Shown in pieces: positions 33,507-42,497 of a DNA stretch of 64,000 nucleotides. Source of the stretch: Actinobacteria bacterium UBA4426 (GTDB lineage Bacteria > Actinomycetota > Actinomycetes > S36-B12); contig DGQA01000007.1 in NCBI GenBank assembly GCA_002390705.1, positions 49,693-113,692 on the forward strand, written 5' to 3'. Position numbers and translations under genes: made by a program. How positions within the stretch are numbered: position 1 is the first letter of the stretch; each line of letters starts with the position of its first letter. The notes beneath the pieces were generated by a model that was not told the DNA's origin, ran no database searches, and saw only the letters and a list, made by a program, of their open reading frames with translations.

Positions 33507-35111
33507 GTGGACTCAGAAAATTCAGATCGCGGAGCTGCGAAGGTTAATCGCGTGGTGACCGTTGCTGACTTTTTGCGAAACTCGGCACTGAATGATCCAG
33601 AACGGATCGCCTTAATTGAAGTGGAATCCGGTGAGCGCATTTCCTACTCTGCTTTGGATTCTCGAGTGAGCGCGACGGCAGCTGCGCTACTAGAAGGGGG
33701 GCTAATCCCTTCGCGCAGTGGAGATCGCGTTGCTATCTTGATGGAGAACTCAATTGAGTTCGCAGTTTCCTATTTCGGCATTGTTCGAGCCGGGCTGGTT
33801 CCCATCCCGTTGAATCCTGATTACACGTCTTTCGAGATCACCGAAATCCTTGAGTTATCGGAAGCCAAGATGCTATTGGTGTCCGCTAAATGTGCAGAGC
33901 TGGGGGCGGGATCAGTTCCGGATTCCTGTCCAGCAATGTTGTGCGAAGAGATAACTTCGGCTCGTGAGTCAATCCGGAAATTGGTCAAGGAGTCGATCCG
34001 AAACTTAACTCGCAAGGCTGACTTCCCAGTTGGCTTCCCGCAAATTGCACCCGACGATCTTGGCCTACTTCTGTTCACTTCGGCGTCTGACGGAAGCCCA
34101 AAAGGGGTCATGCTCACCCATGCCAATTTGGTAAGCAACGTTTCCGCCTTGCTGGACTTACGCAACCCACCAATTGTGAGTGCTGAAGATACGGTGCTCG
34201 CCGTCTTGCCGCTATTTCACGTGTATGGGTTGAACACGGTTCTGACAATGGCAATTGCAGCCGGCGCATCGGTAGTCATTCTTGACCGCTTTGATGCCGT
34301 TGATTCCCTAAACGTGATTTCCCGCGAACACGTCACGACGGTCGCAGGTGCTCCGGCAATGTACCTGATGTGGTCGCGAGTTCCCTTCGTTGCGACTGCA
34401 ATGCGCCCGATCCGATTGCTTTCCAGCGGAGGAGCTCCTTTGCCAGTGGAAGTTTTCAATCGTTTTGAGGAGCTCACTGGCATGCGCATTTTTGAGGGTT
34501 ATGGCATGACCGAAACTTCCCCGGTCATTGCATCAACGGTAGTTGATTCCCGTGCTCGATCAGGTTGCGTGGGTGTACCAATTCCCGGAACAGCTATTCG
34601 AATTGTGGCGGACTCGGGAGAAGATACTGAATCTGGGGATCCGGGGGAGATCTGGGTAAAGGGTCCAGGAGTTTTCCTGGGTTACTGGCCTGACCGCGAT
34701 GGCGGACCCGACTCCCAAGGTTGGTTTGGCACGGGAGATATTGGTTACCAAGACGAAGCTGGTGCGTTGCATTTGGTTGATCGGCGTCGTGAGTTAATAA
34801 TTGTCAACGGCTTCAATGTTTTCCCGCGCGAGGTTGAAGTGGCCCTTGAAGAACTCGATGATATTGCAGAAGCCGCGGTTCTGGGACGACCTGACTCCGA
34901 AACAGGTGAGGGGGTGAGCGCGCTTGTCGTGTTGGCACCGGGATCTTCAGCCACAGTGGAATTCATCTCCGAAGCTGTTGCTAAATCTCTTGCACGATTC
35001 AAGTGCCCCACTCAGATCCGGATCGTTTCGAACTTACCGCGTTCAGCAACTGGAAAAATTGCCAAAGGTCGTCTGCGTGAGGTGTACGGCGAAATAATTG
35101 AGCAAGTGTGA
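33507..35111 (+). CDS. AMP-dependent acyl-CoA synthetase/ligase family protein
   Basis: This ANL-superfamily adenylate-forming enzyme probably activates a fatty acid to acyl-CoA. Key motifs are the P-loop FTSASDGSPKGVMLTH (consensus has TSGTTGxPKG), EGYGMTET, GWFGTGDIG and a C-terminal PRSATGKIAKGRL with the catalytic Lys. I chose GTG at 33507 (534 residues), supported by CAAACT six bases upstream; ATG at 33489 is possible. It overlaps the glutaredoxin-like gene by GTGA. Lipid genes lie just upstream. Confidence 0.85.
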   Translation: MDSENSDRGAAKVNRVVTVADFLRNSALNDPERIALIEVESGERISYSALDSRVSATAAALLEGGLIPSRSGDRVAILMENSIEFAVSYFGIVRAGLVPIPLNPDYTSFEITEILELSEAKMLLVSAKCAELGAGSVPDSCPAMLCEEITSARESIRKLVKESIRNLTRKADFPVGFPQIAPDDLGLLLFTSASDGSPKGVMLTHANLVSNVSALLDLRNPPIVSAEDTVLAVLPLFHVYGLNTVLTMAIAAGASVVILDRFDAVDSLNVISREHVTTVAGAPAMYLMWSRVPFVATAMRPIRLLSSGGAPLPVEVFNRFEELTGMRIFEGYGMTETSPVIASTVVDSRARSGCVGVPIPGTAIRIVADSGEDTESGDPGEIWVKGPGVFLGYWPDRDGGPDSQGWFGTGDIGYQDEAGALHLVDRRRELIIVNGFNVFPREVEVALEELDDIAEAAVLGRPDSETGEGVSALVVLAPGSSATVEFISEAVAKSLARFKCPTQIRIVSNLPRSATGKIAKGRLREVYGEIIEQV

Positions 35112-35356
35112 CCCGATCGCAGCGCGTTACGGTAGTGGGTAAACCCGATTGTCACTTATGTGAGCAGGCAATCGAAGTGGTAGCCCAAGTGTGTGAACAA
35201 CTCGGTCAAGAATTTCGAGTCGTGTCCATAACCGAGGACCCAAATTTAGCTGATCTGTATTGGGAAAAAATCCCGGTGATTTTGGTCGATGGCGAGCCTT
35301 TTGACTTCTGGCGGGTTAATCGAGATCGTTTGGTTGCCAAACTTTCGGTCCAGTAG
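35108..35356 (+). CDS. Glutaredoxin-like (DUF836-type) protein
   Basis: The 82-residue thioredoxin-fold protein has a CHLC redox motif at about residues 15-18 and a cis-Pro segment IPVILVDGEP near 55-64. It overlaps the acyl-CoA ligase stop by four bases and lies 193 bases before rex. Small glutaredoxin-like genes at this place before rex are common in actinobacteria. The redox partner is unknown. Confidence 0.85.
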   Translation: MTRSQRVTVVGKPDCHLCEQAIEVVAQVCEQLGQEFRVVSITEDPNLADLYWEKIPVILVDGEPFDFWRVNRDRLVAKLSVQ

Positions 35357-35549
35357 TTCGATAATCGGACGATTGTGTCCGGTAATATTTGATATCTGGT
35401 CACGCAATTGAATAGAGTTCCGGCCGTCACCTCCGAGTGCACCGGGAAGCTGTTCCTTTCCGGCGCGCCAAGGGGTAGCTCCGCTTCACAAGGCCGCAAT
35501 CACAATGGAACACGCACCCCACGTGCCCCTTAACCCGAGGTAAAAAACA

Positions 35550-36248
35550 GTGAGTCTTCCCAGCCGTAAACCCGGTGGCATCCCGGCGGCAACTATTGCC
35601 CGACTGCCCGTTTACCACCGCGTATTGTCAACTTTTGGATCCCAAGGAATTGTCACAATTGCCAGCGAAGAGCTTGCGGCTGCCTGTGGGGTGAGTTCAG
35701 CAAAGCTGCGCAAAGACCTCTCGCACCTCGGATCATTTGGAACGCGTGGAGTCGGTTACAACGTCTCCTACCTCACTTTTCACATCGCGCGTGAGCTGGG
35801 TGTGACCAAGTCGCGCGGAATTGTGATTGTCGGAATGGGAAATCTGGGTCGAGCTCTGGCCTCCTACCGCGCATTTGGCGCCCGAGGTTTTCACATTGTG
35901 GGAATATTTGACCGAGACCATGAGTTGGTAGGAAGTACGCTGCTATGCGGCCAAGAATCATTCACCGTCATGCCGATAAGCGATTTAGCGGCAGTTGTCT
36001 CGAAAAACGAAGCAAATATCGGGGTAATCACCACCCCAGCGGAGTCGGCCCAGGAAATCGCAGACCTCATGATCGAAGCAGGACTCGTGAGCATTCTCAA
36101 CTTTGCACCAGTGTTCCTTAAAGTGTCGCAAGAGGTAGAAGTGCGAAAAGTGGATCTTGCCGTCGAATTGCAAATTCTCGCATTCCATGATCAGAAGTTG
36201 GATTCTGAACCGAGCCCGCAGGAACTTAGCCAGGTGGACATCGCGTGA
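35550..36248 (+). CDS. rex: Redox-sensing transcriptional repressor Rex
   Basis: Rex binds DNA when NADH/NAD+ is low and lets go when NADH rises, controlling respiratory genes. The winged-helix N-terminus has IPAATIARLPVYHRVL and SSAKLRKDLSHLGSFGTRGVGY (about 48-69). The Rossmann part begins VIVGMGNLGRALASY near 92, and the C-terminal helix ends with LAFHDQ. It has 232 residues. The start is GTG after a GAGG Shine-Dalgarno. A matching Rex operator lies upstream of nuoA. The downstream heme-type gene overlaps by GTGA. Confidence 0.95.
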   Translation: MSLPSRKPGGIPAATIARLPVYHRVLSTFGSQGIVTIASEELAAACGVSSAKLRKDLSHLGSFGTRGVGYNVSYLTFHIARELGVTKSRGIVIVGMGNLGRALASYRAFGARGFHIVGIFDRDHELVGSTLLCGQESFTVMPISDLAAVVSKNEANIGVITTPAESAQEIADLMIEAGLVSILNFAPVFLKVSQEVEVRKVDLAVELQILAFHDQKLDSEPSPQELSQVDIA

Positions 36249-38029
36249 GTCCACATGCGAAATCCCCAACGCCTACAACACCAACATCTAGAACCGCCAA
36301 GACCAGTTCATCACCAACAAAAGAGGCAGCCCAAGTGACAACACCGAATAAGCCCACAGTCAAAGAAGCGACTGCTGGAAAAAAAACCGCACCAAAATCT
36401 GTAGCTCCTGAAGGGGTAGAGGTTTCGCCAACCCCACCGCGCAAAAAGGCCATGCTGGGTTCAATCGTTTTCATCGCGGCAGGGCCAGGTGACCCAGAAT
36501 TGCTCACCATGCGAGCCGTTCGCCTACTGCAAAAGGCAGACAAGATCGTCTCCGACTTACATGCCAGCCAGATCGCGGCGACTTATGTCAATGCAGACAA
36601 GGTGGTCATTGCAGTGGGCGAAGATGAACAGGAACTTGAGCCGGCGGAAGCGGCTAAGTTGGTTTTGGAGCTCGCGCGCGAATCGGACTTAGTTGTGCGC
36701 TTGGTTCTCGGAGATCCCATAGTTTCAGGTGCGCTCATCCCCGAGATTTCGGTGCTTCGCCGTTCACATGCCAGCTTTGAACTTGTCCCTGGAGTCAGCG
36801 AAGTCACCGGCATACCGGCGTTCGCGGGCTTTAACCTGACGGGCGGAAAGACGCATGAAGTACGAATTCTTGATGCCCAGGATCCCGGGATTGAATGGGA
36901 AACTTTAATGAGTCCCCGTCAGACCCTTGTCTTCCTTAAAGGTGGCGATTTAGCGACCACAATCGCAGACAAATTGATAAAAGCAGGGCGCGATCTCGCT
37001 ACGCCGATCGCGATCACTCGTAACGGTACAACAGTTGATCAACGCACAACGGTATCTACCCTTGGCGGAGTGGGAGCCCTACTGAAAAACTCAAAGGATT
37101 CCGGGCCCGGCTTTGTGGTTGTGGGAGAAGTAATTGATCAACGAGAAAAGTACAACTGGTTTGAAAAGAAAGAACTCGTTGGCTGGCGGGTACTCATTCC
37201 ACGCACCCAAGACAACACTGCCGAAATGATGCAGGTTCTCAAATCACATGGGGCAGTCCCCAGTGAAGTAGCAACAATTTCGGTGGAGCCTCCACGGACC
37301 CCGCAGCAGATGGATCGTGCAGTCAACGGATTGGTTTCTGGCCGTTACGCATGGGTTGGTTTTACCTCTCTTAATGCGGTTCGAGCGATTCGGGAGAAAC
37401 TTGAGGAATATGGATTGGACGCCCGCTCATTCTCTGGGCTGAAAGTTGCAGCCGTTGGCGCGTCAACGATCGCGGCCCTCATTGATTTTGGAGTGAAGCC
37501 CGATTTGGTTCCACCGGGTGATCAAAACACCACGGCGTTGATGGAGGAATGGCCACCGTACGACAGCCTCCTTGATCCGATCAATCGAATTTTCCTTCCC
37601 CGAGCCGATATTTCAACCGACACTTTAGTTGCAGGCTTAATTGAACTGGGCTGGGAAGTTGAAGACATCACGGCATTTCGAACCGTTCGCGCAGCTCCGC
37701 CACCCGCTCACACCCGCGAAGCTATCAAGACCGGTGGCTTTGATGCGGTGCTGTTCACTTCGAGCAGCACAGTTCGGAATCTGGTGGGAATCGCCGGTAA
37801 GCCGCATGCGACAACGGTTGTTGCCTGCATCGGCCCACAGACCGCGAAGACGGCAGCAGAACACGGTCTTCGGGTCGATGTGCTTGCTGAAGTCAATACG
37901 CCACTTGCCTTGGTCGATGCACTCTCCGTTCACGCCGAAAGCTTGCGCGAGGCTGCACTTGACACTGGTGAAGTGTCGTGGCGGCCAAGTCGTCGCAGGC
38001 CGGTCGCGCGGCGCAAGAGCGCGAAGTAG
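36245..38029 (+). CDS. Uroporphyrinogen-III methyltransferase-like / uroporphyrinogen-III synthase fusion
   Basis: The 594-residue protein has three parts. Residues 1-70 are low-complexity (Thr, Ser, Pro, Lys, Ala). About 71-300 is a tetrapyrrole methylase-fold domain beginning FIAAGPGDPELLT with VPGVSEVTGIP and LGDPIVSG in place of the usual YGDP block. About 320-575 is a HemD domain ending with a basic tail. This is the actinobacterial CobA-HemD arrangement that cyclises hydroxymethylbilane. It overlaps rex by four bases, but hemA and hemC, normally between them, are missing. Whether the methylase domain is active is unclear. Confidence 0.85.
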   Translation: MSPHAKSPTPTTPTSRTAKTSSSPTKEAAQVTTPNKPTVKEATAGKKTAPKSVAPEGVEVSPTPPRKKAMLGSIVFIAAGPGDPELLTMRAVRLLQKADKIVSDLHASQIAATYVNADKVVIAVGEDEQELEPAEAAKLVLELARESDLVVRLVLGDPIVSGALIPEISVLRRSHASFELVPGVSEVTGIPAFAGFNLTGGKTHEVRILDAQDPGIEWETLMSPRQTLVFLKGGDLATTIADKLIKAGRDLATPIAITRNGTTVDQRTTVSTLGGVGALLKNSKDSGPGFVVVGEVIDQREKYNWFEKKELVGWRVLIPRTQDNTAEMMQVLKSHGAVPSEVATISVEPPRTPQQMDRAVNGLVSGRYAWVGFTSLNAVRAIREKLEEYGLDARSFSGLKVAAVGASTIAALIDFGVKPDLVPPGDQNTTALMEEWPPYDSLLDPINRIFLPRADISTDTLVAGLIELGWEVEDITAFRTVRAAPPPAHTREAIKTGGFDAVLFTSSSTVRNLVGIAGKPHATTVVACIGPQTAKTAAEHGLRVDVLAEVNTPLALVDALSVHAESLREAALDTGEVSWRPSRRRPVARRKSAK

Positions 38030-38035
38030 GCCATC

Positions 38036-38686
38036 ATGACGTCGGTATCGGGTCACACGACGGTCCACTTGCTGCGCCATGGTGAGGTAGAAAACCCGCA
38101 GGGAGTCCTCTACGGTCGGCTTCCGGGCTACTTCCTCAGCGATCTTGGTCTAAAGATGGCTGATCGTGCTGCCAGCGCATTGGCCAATCGCGATATCGCC
38201 ACGGTGATCTCCTCGCCGATGGAGCGCGCCCAACAAACTGCGGCACCGATCGCAAAAAATCATGGCGTCGAGATCGTCACTAATTCAGACTTAATCGAAG
38301 CCGAAAATATTTTCGAAGGCAAGCGGGTGAGTGTTGGCGACGGGGTTCTCAAGCAGCCAAGGACCTGGCGCCACCTATGGAACCCCTTCAAGCCGTCATG
38401 GGGTGAGCCCTACGACATTGTGGCCACCCGGATGAGCGCAGCAATTGAGTCGGCGCGTTCGCAGGCTAAAGGCCGTGAGGCGGTTCTTGTGAGCCATCAG
38501 CTACCAATTTGGATTGCTCGGCTTGCTGCGGAGAACCGTAGGTTGTGGCATGACCCGCGTTCGCGTCAGTGCACCTTGGCATCTGTGACTTCTTTGACCT
38601 TCGACGACGAGGGGTTGGTTGCGATTACGTATTCAGAGCCGTCGAGAGACCTACTTGAAATGGCCAGCAAGGTCGCTGGCGCTTAG
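38036..38686 (+). CDS. Histidine phosphatase (phosphoglycerate mutase-like) family protein
   Basis: The 216-residue protein has the RHGE catalytic motif near residue 14, SSPMERAQQTAAPIA near 60, and a second catalytic His in VLVSHQLPIW near 150. The substrate is not determinable from sequence; this broad family includes phosphoglycerate mutase-like and small-molecule phosphatases. It follows the HemD gene after six bases and keeps the conserved position between heme and cytochrome c maturation genes. Confidence 0.88.
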   Translation: MTSVSGHTTVHLLRHGEVENPQGVLYGRLPGYFLSDLGLKMADRAASALANRDIATVISSPMERAQQTAAPIAKNHGVEIVTNSDLIEAENIFEGKRVSVGDGVLKQPRTWRHLWNPFKPSWGEPYDIVATRMSAAIESARSQAKGREAVLVSHQLPIWIARLAAENRRLWHDPRSRQCTLASVTSLTFDDEGLVAITYSEPSRDLLEMASKVAGA

Positions 38687-38689
38687 CAT
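38684..38689 (+). promoter_or_regulatory. -10 hexamer of a probable leaderless promoter for the cytochrome c maturation unit
   Basis: TAGCAT, six bases, then ATG at 38696. The hexamer includes the stop codon of the upstream phosphatase gene. Confidence 0.5.
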
Positions 38690-38695
38690 TTATAC

Positions 38696-39277
38696 ATGCG
38701 TGCGCTTACTCGGGCAACCTTGGCAATATTTGTTGTAATCGGACTTACCCTTACCGGCTGTTCAACTGACCCGGCAACAGATGCAGGTTTTGTTTCCGGT
38801 GATGGTTCCATCACAATCTTGCCACCTGATCAGCGTCAAGTTGCACCAAATGCGTCCGGTGTCGATCTCGCGGGAAAGACCTTAGAGCTGGCTGATTTCG
38901 CCGGTCAGATTGTGGTACTCAATGTGTGGGCTTCTTGGTGCGCTCCATGTCGAGCTGAGGCAGGTGCGTTGGAAGAGGTCGCAAAACAATTTGAGAATCA
39001 AGGCGTGCAATTCATCGGATTAAACACACGAGACTCAAATGCTGCCGCGCGGGCATTCATCAGAAAATTCGATGTCACCTACCCGTCATTGGTCGACACG
39101 GATGGAAGGATTCAATTGCTATTCAATGATTCGCTTCCCCCACAAGCGATTCCGTCAACGATCGTAATCGACCAAAAAGGAAGGGTTGCCGCTCGTGCAT
39201 TGGGAGTGGTGACAGCCGCAACGCTGCGGGCCATGATCGAGCCGCTGCGTGAAGAATCTGGAAGGGCAAATGGATAA
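38696..39277 (+). CDS. TlpA/ResA-like thiol-disulfide lipoprotein
   Basis: The 193-residue exported thioredoxin has a lipoprotein signal peptide with lipobox LTGC (Cys22), then a TlpA-type domain with active site WCAPC (81-85) and a cis-Pro in AIPSTIVID. It should keep the heme-binding CXXCH motif of apocytochrome c reduced outside the membrane, receiving electrons from CcdA, whose gene overlaps by 8 bases. This is part of System II cytochrome c maturation. Confidence 0.92.
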   Translation: MRALTRATLAIFVVIGLTLTGCSTDPATDAGFVSGDGSITILPPDQRQVAPNASGVDLAGKTLELADFAGQIVVLNVWASWCAPCRAEAGALEEVAKQFENQGVQFIGLNTRDSNAAARAFIRKFDVTYPSLVDTDGRIQLLFNDSLPPQAIPSTIVIDQKGRVAARALGVVTAATLRAMIEPLREESGRANG

Positions 39278-40013
39278 CATAGGCCCGATCGTCACTAGCG
39301 GCTCATTAATCTTTGCAATGCCCATTGCATTTGCGGCAGGGATTCTGGCGTTTCTGAGCCCGTGCGTACTTCCCCTTGCTCCCGGGTACATCAGTTATAT
39401 CACCGGATTGACCGGCGCCGAACTCACCCAGGGGCGAAAAGGGCGCGTACTATTGGGAAGCAGTCTTTTCGTACTCGGTTTTAGTGTGGTTTTTGTTTCC
39501 TATGGCGCACTATTTGGTGGTTTCGGTTCGCTCCTGCTGGAGTACTCGGATTGGATTAATCGAGTTCTTGGAGTTCTTGTGGTTGTCATGGGTCTCGCTT
39601 TCATGGGCCTGGTCCCCGGCTTACAACGAGAATATCGTTTTCACCATATCCCCAGGTGGGGTATTGCGGGTGCTCCGATTCTGGGCGTAGCATTTGGCAT
39701 TGGTTGGACACCATGTATCGGGCCCACACTTGCAGCCGTGCAAAGCCTGGCATTCACCGAAGCAAGTGCGGCCCGAGGTGCGCTCCTGTCCCTGGTCTAT
39801 TCGCTCGGATTGGGTCTGCCATTTATTCTGCTAGGTTTATTTTTCTCACGGACTGCACGAGCATTGAATTTTTTGCGGAAACATAACCTTGCCATTATGC
39901 GAATCGGTGGCATCTTGTTGGTGATTGTGGGAGTGCTCCTGATCACGGGAGCGTGGGCCGAATTCACCATTTGGCTTCGAGTGACGTTACCAGGGTTTGA
40001 GACGGTGATGTAG
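39270..40013 (+). CDS. ccdA: Cytochrome c biogenesis protein CcdA
   Basis: The 247-residue membrane protein has six transmembrane helices. It carries reducing equivalents from cytoplasmic thioredoxin across the membrane. The two redox cysteines are in LSPCVLPLAPGYISY near residues 28-42 and GWTPCIGPTLAAV near 145. The ATG at 39270 overlaps the TlpA gene by 8 bases with GAAGGG upstream; an in-frame ATG at 39249 is less likely. resB starts on its stop codon. Confidence 0.93.
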   Translation: MDNIGPIVTSGSLIFAMPIAFAAGILAFLSPCVLPLAPGYISYITGLTGAELTQGRKGRVLLGSSLFVLGFSVVFVSYGALFGGFGSLLLEYSDWINRVLGVLVVVMGLAFMGLVPGLQREYRFHHIPRWGIAGAPILGVAFGIGWTPCIGPTLAAVQSLAFTEASAARGALLSLVYSLGLGLPFILLGLFFSRTARALNFLRKHNLAIMRIGGILLVIVGVLLITGAWAEFTIWLRVTLPGFETVM

Positions 40014-41545
40014 TGAGCGCTCAATTACCTCCACTTTCACAGCGCGGGTTTCTTCGGTGGCTGTGGCGGCAACTTACGAGCATGAAAACAGCGCTGATTT
40101 TGCTGTTTTTACTTGCTCTTGCGAGCATTCCCGGTTCAATTTTGCCCCAGAGAGGCACCAACCCAATCTTGGTTGAGCAGTGGATTACAGACAACCCAAC
40201 GCTCGGGCCAATTTTTGATTCAGTGGGGCTTTTTGACGTGTTCGGATCGCCGTGGTACTCGGCCGTGTATATTTTATTGTTCATTTCCCTGATTGGGTGT
40301 GTCCTGCCCAGGCTTGGGCTGCATTGGAAAGCGATGCGTAGGCCGCCGCCGTCTGCGCCCAAGAACCTCTCCCGATTTGGTGGAGGTGAATTTGAATTTG
40401 TGGGTGAGCCCGAAGTGATCATTGCCCGCGCATGCGCAATTCTCAAAAAGGAACGCTGGCGTACTGTGGTGGGTCACGACACACACGGCGGTCACTGGGT
40501 TGCAGCCGAAAAGGGATACCTGCGTGAAACCGGCAATTTGGTTTTCCATTTCTCACTTATTCTGATTTTAGTTGGGGTTGCAATCGGGGGGCTCTTCGGT
40601 TGGCGTGGCAATGTCATCGTTCGTGAGGGTGAAGGATTCTCAAATACTTTGACCCAGTACGACGCTTGGGGTGGTGGACGACTTTCCTCGGCAGATAGCC
40701 TTCCCGAGTTTTCTTTTACTCTGGAGAGTTTTAATGTTGAATTCGAACGCGGAAATGCCCAGTCAGGGGCGCCACGGCTTTTTGAAGCAAACATGGTCGT
40801 GGATCAGCCGGGTGAGCCAGCTTCAACTACGCATTTGGTCGAAGTTAATCAGCCCTTAGTAATTGACGCAGCAAAGGTCTTTTTGGTGGGACACGGTTAT
40901 GCACCCAAGCTAATTGTGCGCGATTCACAGGGTGCAGTAGTTCTCGACGACGCGGTCGTATTTCTGCCACAAGACGGCAATTTTACGTCGACAGGGGTGA
41001 TCAAAGTACCTGATGCAGATCCGCAGCTGGGTTTTCGCGGACTTTTCCTACCAACTACGGCAGTTGACGAGATCCGCGGACCGCACTCGATTTTCCCGGC
41101 GCCCGACGACATTTCTATTTTTTTCGGGGCTTGGGTGGGTGATCTCGGTTTAGATGACGGTGTACCGCAAAGTATTTACACCCTCAACGTTGAAGGCATG
41201 ACCCAGCTAGGAATCGATCCGTTGCGGATTGGGCAGACGTGGAATTTGCCCGAAGGCGCGGGAAGCATCGAATTCACCGGTTATGAACGCTGGGCCTCAT
41301 TTCAGCTTGCGTACGACCCGGGCAAGGAATTGGCTTTGATTGCGGCAATTCTGGCAATTGCCGGACTAAGCATGAGTCTGTTTGTTCAACGCCGTCGTAT
41401 CTGGGTCAAGGTCGGTGAGGTTCCCGGGCGCATATCGGGGAGCCGGGTTAAGGTTGAGGTCGCGGGAATCGCCAAAGCGTCCGGTCACGATGCAACAGAG
41501 CAGGTGGACCGACTTGTTGAATTACTGAAAGGGAAAGTGCTCTGA
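40013..41545 (+). CDS. resB: Cytochrome c biogenesis protein ResB
   Basis: ResB pairs with CcsB to move heme to apocytochrome c. The 510-residue protein has N-terminal helices near 22-42 and 70-92, a third near 170-190, a large extracytoplasmic domain, and a final helix near 435-455, followed by a cytoplasmic tail. The N-terminal signature LTSMKTALILLFLLALASIPGS is diagnostic. The GTG start shares one base with the ccdA stop and ccsB shares one with the resB stop. Confidence 0.92.
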   Translation: MSAQLPPLSQRGFLRWLWRQLTSMKTALILLFLLALASIPGSILPQRGTNPILVEQWITDNPTLGPIFDSVGLFDVFGSPWYSAVYILLFISLIGCVLPRLGLHWKAMRRPPPSAPKNLSRFGGGEFEFVGEPEVIIARACAILKKERWRTVVGHDTHGGHWVAAEKGYLRETGNLVFHFSLILILVGVAIGGLFGWRGNVIVREGEGFSNTLTQYDAWGGGRLSSADSLPEFSFTLESFNVEFERGNAQSGAPRLFEANMVVDQPGEPASTTHLVEVNQPLVIDAAKVFLVGHGYAPKLIVRDSQGAVVLDDAVVFLPQDGNFTSTGVIKVPDADPQLGFRGLFLPTTAVDEIRGPHSIFPAPDDISIFFGAWVGDLGLDDGVPQSIYTLNVEGMTQLGIDPLRIGQTWNLPEGAGSIEFTGYERWASFQLAYDPGKELALIAAILAIAGLSMSLFVQRRRIWVKVGEVPGRISGSRVKVEVAGIAKASGHDATEQVDRLVELLKGKVL

Positions 41546-42474
41546 TGGATAGCTTGGGATTAGCAGATTCAAGTAACAATTTCATCTACGCTGCGATGGT
41601 TACCCTGTTCATTGCGACAGTACTATTTTCAATTTCTTTCGCTGCGGGACGGCGAAAAGAGCCACAGGTCCAACTTGGGTCAGCGAAAGTGTTAGTCGAA
41701 TCTGGTGGATCAAAGGTACACGAATCGATCAACGAAGTGACTCGGCTAGAGCCAGGCCACAGGGCCGCCAATATCGGCATGTCTCTCACCTGGCTATCAG
41801 CGGCAATGCTCCTTGTGGGAGTCGTTCTCCGTGGAATGTGGGCTGGACGGGTGCCCTGGGGCAATATGTACGAATTTTCCATTACATCGGCGTTGGGAAT
41901 CTTGCTGGTCTTCCTGGTGTGGTCAACCCAGCGAGATTTGCGATGGCTAGGGCTTTTTGTCACAATCCCGACCCTGTTAACCCTCGGTTTAGCCGTAACG
42001 GTGTTGTACACCGAGGCGGCCCAGCTAGTTCCCGCGCTGAAGTCCTACTGGCTTGTCATCCATGTCTTTGCGGCGATTATTGGCGGCGGGGCCTTCACTG
42101 TGGGTGCTGCAACCGCAGGTCTTTCCTTGATCTCAGACAAAGGCTGGTTTAAGCAACTGCCATCACGAGAAAAACTGGAAGGGCTCACCCATCGAATAAT
42201 TTCTTTTTCATTTCCCATCTGGACTTTTGCTGTCGTCGCAGGAGCGATTTGGGCTGAAAATGCCTGGGGTAGATATTGGGGATGGGACCCCAAAGAAACA
42301 TGGGCATTTATTACCTGGGTGGTCTTCGCTGCGTACTTGCACGCGCGTTCAACAGCCGGTTGGAAACACCAGAAAGCCTCGATCATTGTATTAGTCGGTT
42401 GGCTATCATTTCTGATCAACTATTTTGGGGTCAATATCTTCATTAACAGCCTGCATAGTTACGCGGGGGTGTAG
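41545..42474 (+). CDS. ccsB: c-type cytochrome biogenesis protein CcsB (heme handling, WWD domain)
   Basis: The 309-residue protein has about eight membrane helices and a tryptophan-rich WGRYWGWDPKETWAFITW segment near residues 245-262, the heme-handling WWD domain. Conserved histidines flank it (VIHVF, LTHRI, HARS, LHSYAG). Together with ResB it forms the System II synthetase, called CcsA in other naming schemes. It ends the tlpA-ccdA-resB-ccsB unit. Confidence 0.93.
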   Translation: MDSLGLADSSNNFIYAAMVTLFIATVLFSISFAAGRRKEPQVQLGSAKVLVESGGSKVHESINEVTRLEPGHRAANIGMSLTWLSAAMLLVGVVLRGMWAGRVPWGNMYEFSITSALGILLVFLVWSTQRDLRWLGLFVTIPTLLTLGLAVTVLYTEAAQLVPALKSYWLVIHVFAAIIGGGAFTVGAATAGLSLISDKGWFKQLPSREKLEGLTHRIISFSFPIWTFAVVAGAIWAENAWGRYWGWDPKETWAFITWVVFAAYLHARSTAGWKHQKASIIVLVGWLSFLINYFGVNIFINSLHSYAGV

Positions 42475-42497
42475 CTAAGTCACATAAACTCTGCGAG

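Noticed and set aside
35366..35381. CGGAC/GTCCG hairpin between the glutaredoxin-like gene and rex
   Set aside because: Only five base pairs and no T-run, so not a convincing terminator; also not a Rex operator despite a nearby ATTGTG half-site.
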